Shown here: piece after piece, positions 47,375-57,636 of the stretch
Position numbering within the stretch: position 1 is the stretch's first letter
How the letters are laid out: each line of letters begins with the position of its first letter
From: Thecaphora thlaspeos
Taxonomy: Eukaryota; Basidiomycota; Ustilaginomycetes; Urocystidales; Glomosporiaceae
Length of the DNA stretch: 64,000 nt
Assembly (NCBI GenBank): GCA_900291925.1
Contig: UWYS01000016.1
Coordinates: forward strand, 62,001 to 126,000
Reading direction: 5' to 3'
Position numbers and translations under genes: made by a program
The notes under the pieces: model-generated
What the model was told of the DNA's origin: nothing
What the model saw: the letters and a program-made list of their open reading frames with translations, nothing else
The model's database searches: none

Positions 47375-47808
47375 GTGGAGCAGCTGGCCCTAGCGCAGCG
47401 TTGCCTTCTTGTAGCGTGGCGCGTGGCAGTGCATTCAACAGTAACTTACTACCACTTAGAGTCTGCCTACAGTGTAAAAGTTGGGCCGCCACTTTGTATT
47501 CCTCTTGGCGCGGGCTCGCGGCACGTCTCTAGTGAAAGCGCCCATTCCACTTGTAAGCAAACGCCATCTTGAATTCAATCGCGCACGGCGCAGCGTGGCC
47601 GCCAGCCTGAGTGCTTCCTCACGCCTCGCAACCCTCCTCCGCCTCGACACACGACGCCATCGTCATCGCGATTGCCGTCGACCGCCACCACCACCACCAC
47701 CACCTACGCATCCATCCGGGTTCGCCGCCTCCCCCTTGCATCCCCCATCTCATCTCTTCGACACCTCACACCTCCCACGCATCCATCCCTCCGCCCAGCT
47801 CGCCCGCC
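47375..47808. other. Divergent intergenic region between the DDFW protein and RVS167
   Basis: 434 bp that must serve both promoters. Just upstream of the RVS167 ATG it is C-rich with a short CAC repeat (about 47689-47705). No further feature was seen. Confidence 0.5.
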
Positions 47809-49473
47809 ATGAAGAGCTTCGCAAAGGCAATCAAGAGGACCCCGCACCTCATGTCCTCGCGCGTCGGTCTGGCCTCAAAGTCCAGCGACGCCCAGTTCGA
47901 CTCCCTCCAACAGCGCTTCGCAAGCCTAGAAAAGTACGCCGAAAAACTTCTCAAGAACAGCGCAACCTTCAGGGACGCCGTAAAGAGCGCGTACCACAAG
48001 CCTCCCCGTCCCATCCACCCTCCATCGCAGCCAGCGATACCACCATCTACTGACCCAGCCCTCTCCCTCTCCTCCACGCCCTCCCCCGCGCAGACATGCT
48101 CCTCTCCGGCTCCAATTTCGGCCGCCACTTTGACCTCCTCTTCCACCCCATGGGCACAGAGTACGACCTCGAACGCCGACACCCGCATGCAGCACACACA
48201 ATCACAAACATCTCCGCCTACCTCACGCATATGGAGGAGCTCAAGGACACCCTCACCCCCGAGATCGAGCTCATCGAATCCCGCGTCGTCGGCCCCGCAA
48301 ACGACTTCCTCGCCGTTCTCAAGGCCATCCGCAAGAACATTGTCAAACGCGACCACAAGCTCGTCGACTTCGACCGCCACAACAACGCCTACACCAAGCT
48401 TAAGGACAAGAAGGAAAAGACGCTCAAGGACGAAAAGGCCCTTTTCAAGGTCGAGCAGGACTACGAGACCTCGGCCGCAGACTACGAGTACTACAACAAC
48501 GCCCTAAAGGAGGAGCTCCCCAGGTTCTTTGAGATGGCACAGAGGTTCATGACGCCGCTCTTCTACAGCTTCTACTACATGCAGTGAGTGGCACGGCCCG
48601 CCTGTCCCTGGCGCCTCTTGACGCCACGAGACACGCAACGCTCACCGTCATCCCATGCTCCCCTCTTTCTTTCCCCCTCCGACCCGCACCGCTGCTACCG
48701 CACACAGGCTCAACGTCTTCTACTTCACCCTCGAACGCCTCCAGTCCTTTACCGAGGGCAAGTACGACATCTCGGACACATCGCTCAAAACGGTCGAACA
48801 GCACTACCTCTCCCAGCTCACCGATGCCTCCGAAAAGCTCGAGGCTCTCTCGATCCGCAAGCCCGTCGGTCCATCGGCGCGCATCCTGGCCACCAACAAT
48901 CGCTCCTCGTCCGGCGGCTCGCTCGCCAGCGGCCGCTCCGCCACCGGTCTGGCGGCCGGCGCGCTCTCAAGATCCGGCACCCTCAACCGTCAGTCGTCCA
49001 TCTCGAGCAGCAGCGTCGGCTACGGGACAAGCGCCGCAGCAGCAGCAGCAGCCGCCGCCCCGCCCAGCTATACGGCCGGTTTGGCGTCAGTTGGTGCCGG
49101 CGCCGCGGCAGGCAAGAGGCCACCGCCGCCGCCGCCCATCAAGCCCAAGCCCGGCATGGCCGCGCCCAAGGACATTGTCGTGGCCTTGTACGACTACACA
49201 GCTACCGTGAGCAAGACGGCACGTCGCTTCTCGGGGGGCGCATCTGACCTTTGGCTGTTGGGCGGAGACGCGCGTTACTGATTCCCTTTCTTGCTTTGCC
49301 TGCTCACTTTGCCCCCGCCCCGCCCCGCCCCGTAGGCCGACGGCGACCTGTCGTTCAAGGCGGGCGATCGGATCGTCGTGACGGAACGGACGGGCTCGAC
49401 GGAGGACTGGTGGACGGGAGAGCTCAACGGCCAGAAGGGCGTCTTCCCGGGCAACTATGTTCAGGACGAATGA
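47809..49473 (+). CDS. RVS167: BAR-SH3 protein of the Rvs167/Hob1 (amphiphysin) family
   Basis: Four exons, 47809-47986, 48094-48583, 48708-49206 and 49336-49473, giving 434 residues. The BAR domain (about 1-240) reads [89 protein letters not shown] and [15 protein letters not shown] Ser/Ala/Gly/Pro linker ([12 protein letters not shown]) follows, and a C-terminal SH3 domain ([39 protein letters not shown]). It bends membranes during endocytosis and binds actin regulators. The first intron appears to use a GC donor (A|GCGCGT), which gives the conserved DAVKNMLLSGS join; the GT alternatives do not. Confidence 0.9.
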
Positions 49474-49585
49474 TGCGCTCCGCTCGTCGACGGTGTGCGG
49501 CCCCGGCTCCCCTCCGATGCTGGAGGAGTGTCGCTTGCCCGCTGTGCTAGATCGGCCTTCTTGGCTGTTCGATAGAAGCGCTGCA

Positions 49586-49672
49586 GAGACGAGACGAGAC
49601 GAGACGGACGCACGCCGCATGTCGCAGATCAACGAACTCCTCATGCCCGTCACGCACACGCACACGCACACG
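49586..49672. repeat. Two short tandem repeats in the RVS167 3' flank
   Basis: A GAGAC-type pentamer array at 49586-49606 and a CACACG hexamer array at 49651-49672, separated by unique sequence. Confidence 0.75.
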
Positions 49673-49756
49673 TCTGTGGGATCGATCTTGGATCTGCTAA
49701 ACAGGAAACAGAGATACGGTTGACCATGTCTGCACGACAGTGCGACGGCCTATGCA

Positions 49757-51326
49757 CTACTGCTGATCCACCAAACCCTTTGCCCTCTCTACGTCGTCCT
49801 CTACGTCATGTCTCCAGATAAACCTGGCATTCTCACCGAACCAATCACCCAACTTGTTCCACTCTCCGTCATTATTGATCTCGAGGTGGTCATCTTAACC
49901 TTGTACGAGGTTGAATTGGGTCGCTCTGATGCTGGAGAGGTCGAGATCCCTGCCCATATCGGCGCTCTCACGGTGGATGGCGTCGACCCTTGGTTTTCGA
50001 ACCGACTCGACGGCTGCGAGGAGAGAGGGGATGAGGTGCGGTTGAAGGTGGTAGTGCTCCAGAAGCGTTCCGAGTACGTAGGCGTCTTCGAATCCTTGGC
50101 CTGCACCGGCGCCGTGGTGTGGCTGCATTGCGTGGGACTGGAAGGGTAAAAGAGGAGGGATGGGGGAGGGGAATGAGAAGGAGGGTGAGCAATAATGGTG
50201 GAAACGAGCAAAAGGCAAGAAAGGTGGGCAACGGTGGACGTACGGCATCGCCAATCAGGATCACTCGACCAGTGGCCCAGTGGTCGAGCTTAGGGAGCTC
50301 GTGGATCGCCCAGCGCGAGATTTTGTCGGCGCACTGAGTGCATTTCGGCGAGCGGTGTGGCATGGAGTCACGAGGATGGGGGAAAAGGGAGAAATGCAGT
50401 GTTAAGAACGCGAACCGGACGGCAGCGCGAGCGCTACACTACTCACCTCGGCGAGATCGCTAGCCTCTTTGCACCACGCTCCAAACTCTTGCTTGAACTC
50501 GTGCTTCTCGACGTCGACGACCCACGACGCGCTCGCCTTGCCCTCTGTCTCGTTGATGACGGTAAAGACGGGGTTCTTGTTCTCCTTTGCCTGCTCGATT
50601 GCGTTCCTGTCGCGGCCGACGAAGCCAACGACGTTTGTGACGCCGTGCGAACCGTTGAGCGGGAAGACGGTGAGGTGTTTGCCGACGCCGGCGTACATCC
50701 TCTGTTCTGCGACGTGCGTGTTGCCCAAGGCGACGAGCTTTTCGGTTGGGATGAGGAGACGGTATGCGGCGACGCCCGAGTAGCGCGATGCTCTGACGAG
50801 GTTGCGGATGGAGCTGTGTATACCATCGCATCCCACTACGACGTCGGCCTTGACCTTTCTCCGCTCGCCTGCCTTTGTCTCCAAGGTGAGCTCTACGCCC
50901 TGCTCAGGCTGGAGTAGCTGCACGGCTTTACTATCAAAGTTGACCTCTACGTTGTCGGGGAGGGCAGAGAAGAGGACGTGCAACATGGCGGCACGGTGCA
51001 TCATGGCCTGGCCTTTGATCTCGGTGTAGCCGAAGCGTTGGCCGTCGCTTGCTCGACACCAGTTCCACGCTACACCCGTGGAGCCGGCGTCGGAACGCGA
51101 GATGGCGTAGGTGGACATGGCGGACGAGAGGCCGAGCTTGGAGAGGACGGCCATGGCGTTGGGGTTGACGGCTATATCCACACCGATCTCGGCAAAGGAC
51201 GTGTAGCGTTCGTAGATGACGACGCGGATCGTCGGACAGCTGGCGAGGCGGAGCGCCAGAGAGACCCACCAGACCGCCACCGACTATGGCGACGGTAAAG
51301 GCGGGAGGAGACGCAGGGGCGGTCAT
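49757..51326 (-). pseudogene. FAD-dependent aromatic-ring monooxygenase (salicylate-hydroxylase-like), apparently disrupted
   Basis: From the ATG at 51326 the N-terminus has the FAD-binding start VAIVGGGLVGLS. The following LALRLAS reads two bases out of frame: the DNA has CTCTCT where the frame needs one more CT. The rest of the first exon (to 50447) is intact: VVIYERYTSFAEIGVDIAV, KADVVVGCDGIHSSIRNLV. Exons 50333-50244 (WATGRVILIGDA) and 50137 onward (SHAMQPHHGAGAGQGFEDA, the GD/FAD motif) follow. An in-frame TAA at 49897-49895 cuts the end, yet family-like sequence (DDHLEINN, ARFIWRHDVEDD) continues in the same frame to TAG 49759-49757. Two lesions suggest a pseudogene. If only the TAA is real, a slightly short protein could remain. 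It is divergent from the FAH gene. Confidence 0.7.
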
Positions 51327-52246
51327 GTCTGCGTGTGATTCGAGATGATGGCTGGTGCAACGGTGTGTTGAGGAGGTAGAGGCAGTAGCAAGTAGGTACA
51401 GTAGCAGTAGGGGCAAGGTGCTACATAGGAGGAGCGGGGGCGCCGGCCGGAGAGACGCCTATCTATTTGGCTGTGCGACTCTCTGTCTGGGCGTACGGTG
51501 TGTGGTTGAGCGCAAGGTAAGCGCTTGGAGCGCTTCCGCGCAATGCGGTGTTGTTGCCACACACGGCGCAGAATGGGCCGGCGGCCGGCCGGCAGGGATA
51601 GCGCGGGGGAAAGATGAAAGGGTGCATCGGGCAGCTGGCCGGCGAGTGACACAGGTCATGGATAAGCTAAGAAGGTCAGGCCGCTTGGTACTTAGCTCTC
51701 TGTCGTATAGCCTTGGAAGCCCGACGTGCGCAGCGATGCAAGGCGAGGCAGCGCGAGCACGTCGTCAGCGGGTCATCTACCCTGTTGTAAACGACGCATG
51801 GGCATGTCGGTGGGGGCGGGCTAAAGTCGGGCCGGCGGGTGGCCGAGAGAGGGAGGGACACGGCAGAAAGATGATCCTGTCACCCCCGCACTTTTTGCAC
51901 GGCTGTGTGGGGGTGGGGCAGTGGCGCACGGCGTACGCACTCGGCGCCCCGCCCGGCCGGGGGGGTGGGGGAGAGAGGCACTAACTACTTGCTTCCGCCC
52001 CCCTCCGCGCCGCCTCTTGCCGCCCCGTCCACGCCGCTCCACAGCGACAGGCCCCCGTCAAGCCGTCTGACTCGACCCCTGCCCGTGCGCCACCCCAGCA
52101 GCATCTCCTTCCATCTTCTCCCCACGCCGCCCGCCCGCCTTGCCATCTGAACAAAAGGCGTCCTCGTTGTTCCTTTGCTTCCCTTCTTCTTCTTCCACCT
52201 TTCCCCTCCCTCACTCCCCATTTCCAACCCTCGCCACACCGCTACA
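51327..52246. promoter_or_regulatory. Shared divergent intergenic region of the monooxygenase and FAH hydrolase genes
   Basis: 920 bp between the two presumed starts. It is GC-rich with a GGCCGGCGGCCGGCCGGC-like palindromic cluster at about 51580-51596. Right of about 52150 it becomes pyrimidine-rich, as expected for the FAH 5' UTR. No named operator was identified. Confidence 0.45.
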
Positions 52247-53377
52247 ATTTCACGCTGGACGCACCTTATCCGCTTCATCGCCGCCGAAGACGGCCAGACC
52301 TACTTGGGCCAGCTCGCCTCTGCCGTCGCCTCGGGCGCGCGCGGCGGTAGCACCACGCCCGTCTACGCCGTCGAGCCCAAGTCGTCCAAGGCCTTTGTCA
52401 TCAGCGGCGACCCGCTCGGAGAGTACACCATCACCGAGTCCCAAAAGACCGTCGCAACCCTCCTCTCCCCCGTGTCGTTCGAGCAGGTGCCCGTCATCAA
52501 GTGTGTGGGCCTCAACTATATCAAGCACAGTGCGTGCCCCCGCCCCGCTCACCCTCTTGGCCTTGCTCGCGTCGTTCGTCGTTCGCGCTAGTCGAGAAAC
52601 TCACACCTTCCGCACGCCCCCTCTCCTCTCCCTCACCCACCCGCCCTGCAGTCCTGGAAGGCGGCCGCGTAAAGGTAGTCCCCCAATGGCCCACCCTCTT
52701 CCTGAAACCTCGTCACTCTCTCGCCGATCCTCTGGAACAGGTTTCCATCCCAAAGGTAGCCCAGGACGGCACCATGGACTACGAGGCCGAGCTGTGTCTC
52801 GTCATCGCCAAGGACTGCAAGGACGTACCTCGAGACGGTCACGAGTGGAGGCAGTACGTCGCTGGATACACGGTCGGAGATGATCTCAGCTGGAGGAGCG
52901 CCCAGCACAAGCCAGAGATCAGCGGAACTCAGTGGTGTATGGGTAAAGGTCTGGATAGCTTCGCCCCTGTCGGACCGGTGTTGGTTAGCGAGCAGGTAAG
53001 TCCCTCTTTCTTTCCATTCCCCAAACTTCCCTTTTCCCCACCCTCCAATGTCGTCCTTGACCACTCACCTCGCCTCATCTCCCCCAATTCCCACCACTCA
53101 ACAGACACTCGACACGAGCGACCTCTCCATTACACTGCGTCTCAACGGGCAAGAGCTCCAATCGGGCCGAACCTCTCAGATGTTGCACGACATTCCTAGC
53201 ATCCTCTCCCACTTTTCACAGGGTACCACTCTCGAGAAGGGTACCCTCATCATGACCGGTACGCCGCAGGGTGTCGGGTACGCTCGTGATCCTCCCATCA
53301 ACCTCAAACATGGCGATCAGGTAGAGGTACAGATCGACGGTATCGGAACACTCAAACACGGTATCTCGTACGCTTAG
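52247..53377 (+). CDS. Fumarylacetoacetate hydrolase (FAH) family protein without an in-frame ATG
   Basis: Three exons, about 52247-52529, 52652-52995 and 53105-53377, giving 299 residues. Motifs: WTHLIRFIAAEDGQTYLGQL, VIKCVGLNYIKH, PTLFLKPRHSLADPLE, MDYEAELCLVIAKD (metal-binding Asp/Glu set), YVAGYTVGDDLSWR, QWCMGKGLDSFAPVGP, GRTSQMLHDIPSILS and LIMTGTPQGVGYA. The family hydrolyses acylpyruvates and related beta-diketo acids, often at the end of aromatic degradation. Where the family has its initiator Met, this gene reads ATT TCA CGC TGG. Upstream the frame closes at a TGA near 52147 with no ATG, and no AG acceptor lies close by. Start loss, a sequencing error or a non-AUG start are all possible. 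The rest is intact. Confidence 0.8.
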
Positions 53378-53610
53378 ATGTGAATGATAAGCCGCCCTTT
53401 GTAGCGTAGCGTAGAGTAGCGATGCATGGGGGAAATGATGGACGAGTCATCTGCTTCGATTCCATCGTCGTCTGTGCAGGACTGAACGCGATTCAGCTAT
53501 CAACGCCTGCCCCACGCCTAACACTGCCAAGCGCCTGCGTCGTAGTCTTTGTCATTCCTCCCGCACGCCCAGCAGCAGAGACCCAACCTGGCAGCGCTCC
53601 ATCATCCCAT

Positions 53611-55915
53611 CTAGTAGCCGCCACCGGCCCCGTTGACGCTCATCCCCGCAACGCCCTGCGTCAGACCGGTCGTCGAATCCTGCTGCTGATGGTGGTGCGC
53701 ATATCCCTGTCCGTGCTGCGGCGGCACACCGCCGTTGTACGCCGGACCCGCCGGACCTGCCCCGCTCGACGATCCGCCCGCGCCGTGAGCAGCAGTAGCA
53801 GCAACAGCGACCGACGAGCCAGGAGCGGGTCCGCCGCTGCTGCCGCCACCGGCAAAGTGCTGCTGCTGGAACGCTTCGCCTTCTGCGCGCGCCCGTTCGT
53901 ACAGCCTTCGCTTCTCGTTGTCCTGCGGCGGCGCCTGTTGTGCGATGCCGTAGCTCGGTCGGCCGACGGGAGCTGGCGAGACGGCGTAGCTGGACACGTC
54001 GACCGACGATGACGACGCGCCGTGAGCCGGCTGCTGCGGAGCGTAGAGCGCTTGTTGAGGTGGGTGCTGCTGCTGGTTGGGTTGCTGCTGCGGCTGTGCT
54101 TGTTGCTGTTGCTGTTGCTGTTTCGGCGTTGACGGAGCGGGGAGGAAACAAAGAGGGTAGAGGAGGCACAAAAGACATCCATCAGCACGGGCCAGGTCGT
54201 CGCACGCTGATCCGCCGTCGTGCGAGCAGAGTCACGTACCTGAGCGTGGTACCACTGGGCGTAGTCTGCCTGGCTCTGTGGCGGCGGCGGCGCCTGCTGC
54301 GGCTGGTGTCCGCCTGGCACATACTGTTGCTGCGGTTGCTGCTGCAGAGGCGGGCCGTAGGCTCCCTGCTGATGAGCGCCGTAGTCTACGGGGCCCTGCG
54401 GCTGCTGGTGCTGCTGCGGGATCGAGCCGGCCGAGGCATGCTGCACAAAGTCGGGGCGGGGACGCAAGTAGTCCTGCGTCGACTGTCCCGCCGGGTTGTA
54501 GCGTGCCAGGCTTTGCTCCATCATCTCGTCAAACGTCCCGCGCGCCCGGACAAACTTGTCGTTCATCGCCTTGAGCTCGGTAACCTTTGTGCTGTAGCGG
54601 TCGATGAGCTTAACAATCTTTGGCCGCATCGCGAGCGACGACTGGTAGAGTTCCTGCAGCTCGTCATCCTCGGTGAGATTGTCTCGCATCGGGTCGAGCC
54701 CGCGCAGCTTGCTCAGCAACAGGTCGATGCTGGCCGCTTGGCTGAAGATGCGCGCCTCCATCTCGGCCTCGCGCTGCATCTGCTCGGGCGTGGGATCCGG
54801 CAGCACCTCGACGTAGTTGACGGGGAAGATACCTGCCTCGCCGCGCACCTCGCCGCGCCACCAGTGCTCGTAGACGCTGTCGAGGACGCGGATGACGTCG
54901 CCCTTACTAAAGGCCAGCTCTCCCGGCTCGGTGGGAGAAAAGTCGTACAGCGCGCGGACGCGCGAAGCGATGGGCACAGGCTGGCCGCCGTCGAGCGATG
55001 GGGCCACGGCGACGACGGCGGGAGCGGCGACACTGCTCGAGCCTTGTCCATGCGCAGAAGCCTGGGCAGCAGCTGTCGTCGGGGCGGCGTAATTCTGGTG
55101 GCTAGACGCTCCGGCGGCAGCAGAAGCAGACGGTGCGGCGGAGGGCTCCGAGCGGGGACCGTAGGCATTTCCGGCAGCGGCATTGGCGGTCGAGGAGGAC
55201 GATTGGCCGATCGCTTCGCTGGGGTGGCTGGAGATCCAGTTGTTCCGTCCGCCCTGGTCCTGGACGGAGAGCTCAAGAACCCTCCTGAGCTCCTCGTCTT
55301 CGGCCCTGAGCTGCTCCGAGCTGGGCTCGGGCCTCTCTGACTCTGGCTCGTCTTCGAAGTCGGCGTCTGGTGGGGAGAAGCGGATGGGAAGGAAAGGGGT
55401 GAAGAGGGTGCGAGACACATCGGCGAGCATAAGTCAGCTGAGCTGCCGCTGCCCTTGCTGTGCGGTTAGCAGGGACTGAAATCGCCTTGTCACTCACTCT
55501 GCTGCTTGAGAGCTTCGTACGTCTCGCACATGAGGTCGAGGCTCTCGTCGTCAAAGTCGTTTGCCCACTGCTTGATAAGCGAGAGGCATCGCTTTTTAAC
55601 GGTGGCATGGGTGTTGCGGTCGAGGCTGATCCTAGATAGGGTCTGTGTGAAGGCGCGGCTCGCAAGCTCCTGGTGTACGGGGAGCCCGCAGTTCTTTGCG
55701 AGCGTGTCGGAGAGGGTAAGGGCGTAAAGCTGTACGTTTGCGTTGCGGTGGATGAGGCGCTTCTGGATTGCGGCGACGCAGTTGCGCGCGCCGGTTTCGC
55801 CTTCGGAGGAGATGCGGTCGCAGATGTCGAGGTTGAGCTGCCAGTCCTCTGAGGTGAGTTCGTCCGAGGTTGCCTTTGTCACGACATCTTCGAAGGGATT
55901 CTTGGCTGCGAACAT
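53611..55915 (-). CDS. HSE1: Hse1, STAM-like ESCRT-0 subunit
   Basis: Exons 55915-55498, 55366-54240 and about 54117-53611, giving 683 residues. The third exon's exact start is ambiguous within a CAG/CAA repeat. ESCRT-0 (Vps27-Hse1) sorts ubiquitinated cargo at endosomes. Domains: VHS at about 1-140 (NPFEDVVTKATSDELTSEDW, LTLSDTLAKNCG), a UIM (EDEELRRVLELSVQD), SH3 at about 270-330 (VRALYDFSPTEPGELAFSKG, WWRGEVRGEAGIFPVNYVEV), then a helical core binding region (SIDLLLSKLRGLDP) and a Gln/Pro/Gly-rich tail. Order and spacing match fungal Hse1. It converges on the FAH gene, 233 bp apart. Confidence 0.93.
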
Positions 55916-56525
55916 GGCGGGCGGCAGGTGGGCGTGCGAGCGAGCGAACGGGTCGGCGGGAACAAGGTGGGGCGAGTCGAGGAAGCAGGGATGGGGCCCG
56001 TAGCGATGGGTGTTTGTGCTGTGAGTGGACCACCAATGTGCGCTGGATGGGACGAAGGGTGGGATGATGGGGGGAGATGAGAATGGCGAGGGCCAAGACG
56101 AGGAGAGCAGAGCAGAGAGGAGGACGAAGCACGAGCCCAAAGCACCAAGCCGCCTGCACGCTGTGCGTGGCTCGAGCACCGCCACCTTGTCTCCACACGG
56201 CTGTGCCGCCGCGCCGCTCGCCTGTCGATGCTTGGCCCGCGTGGTGCGTGCAGACATCAACCGAAAACCGGGACTCGGAGAGCTGCGCGAGAGCCGCACG
56301 GGAGAAAATTCGCAATCTGGCAGCCTGGACCCGTGAAGCGGCGCTCGCCACTCGATACTCACCCGCCTTCACCCGCCTTGGCCTTGGTGCTCGTCGGGCC
56401 TTGCCTCAGCTCCATCACCACAAGCACCCGCGCCATCTCACTCCACCTCCTGGCCGACGACCATACCTCACATACCCCTTACCCCTACCGGCAATCTCTT
56501 CTCACCACCTCGCCTCTTCGACACG
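55916..56525. promoter_or_regulatory. Divergent promoter region of HSE1 and the cytochrome b5 gene
   Basis: 610 bp between two start codons. Pyrimidine-rich leader sequence precedes the right-hand ATG. No specific element was identified. Confidence 0.45.
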
Positions 56526-57499
56526 ATGGCCTCTGCCACAACTTTGCCACCCACCCTCTCGACGCTCACACTAGACTCGCTCCCAACTACCGACGGCGAC
56601 AACAGCGACTCGGACGACTTTCACGATGCACAGGACCAGGACAATCGCTCCTCCGCCTCCTCCTCATCTTCTTTCTCGAAGCAGCCACAGGCGTCTGTCG
56701 CAGTCTCCGCGGACGACAAAGACGATGACCTACTACCCGCCTTTCCAAGCCTGAACAGCGCACAACGCCAGTCTGCGCCCAAAGCCTCCTCTGCGTCGGC
56801 CAAAGGGTCCGCAGCAGCTTTTCTCGGATCCCTCAAACCTTCCACCTCCACTTCATCTTTGAGCGACGCAAAAGATTCAGCGCTCATGCCTCCACCGCCA
56901 CCATCCCTCACAGTAGGCGGGGGCGGTGCGAGGTCGTGTGTACCAGGTGGAAGGGCAGGGGGAGGAGGTGCGCTGATGGTTCCACCCAGCACGTCTTCCC
57001 TCTTTGCCCCTCCAGGTGTAGGCGGTGCGAGCGGTGCAAGCATCAACAAGGGGGAGAAGCGCAAAAAGGTAGCCCTTGCATCTGGTTGTTCGCCCCTCGA
57101 CTGGGCCAGGTTGAAGAACAGCACAGATTTACGCGTACGTCCCTCCGCCGCCCGGCAACTTCCTCCTCACGTCCATCCTCCCGCTCTTCGTCAAGAGCAG
57201 ACCTCACCACTTCTCTTCCTCTCCTCTGCTCTTGCATCGAACAGGGCGGCGTGACCCAGCTGATGCGCATCACCCCGTCGGAACTCAAGAAGCACCACAC
57301 AAGACAAGACGCCTGGTCGGCATTCTACGGCAAAGTCTACAACATCACTCCCTACCTTCGCTTCCACCCGGGCGGCGAAGACGACCTCATCAGGGTGGCC
57401 GGGAGAGACGGGACGCGCCTCTTTGCCCTCACCCATTCCTGGGTCAATATAGACGCCATGATCGATACCGCAATGGTCGGCGTGCTCGTATCGGAGTAG
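56526..57499 (+). CDS. IRC21: Irc21-like cytochrome b5 heme-binding protein
   Basis: Two exons, 56526-57134 and 57245-57499, giving 287 residues. The first 175 residues are Ser/Ala/Pro-rich with an acidic patch. The family core begins at SPLDWARLKNSTDLR and continues MRITPSELKKHHTRQDAWSA, FYGKVYNITPYLRFHPGG, where HPGG carries the first heme-ligand His; the second is H in FALTHSWVN. The same layout (PLxW, then a b5 domain) is found in yeast Irc21 and at the N-terminus of human CYB5R4, here without the reductase. Intron phase 0 joins DLR to GGVTQL. It converges on the Spc34-like gene, 137 bp away. Confidence 0.9.
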
Positions 57500-57636
57500 T
57501 GTCTAGTCGGCAGCAGGTAGACTGGAATGTATTTGTAGCACCGCGCTCCCGCGCTCCCTCTCGCAGGGACAGCGGCCCGAAACTGGCATACCAACGGAAT
57601 CTGGACATCCTCCACCGCGCGTTAGGCCACCGCCCG

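Noticed and set aside
53940..55340. 466-codon plus-strand frame opposite HSE1
   Set aside because: Low-complexity Leu/Arg/Val product generated by the complementary strand of HSE1.
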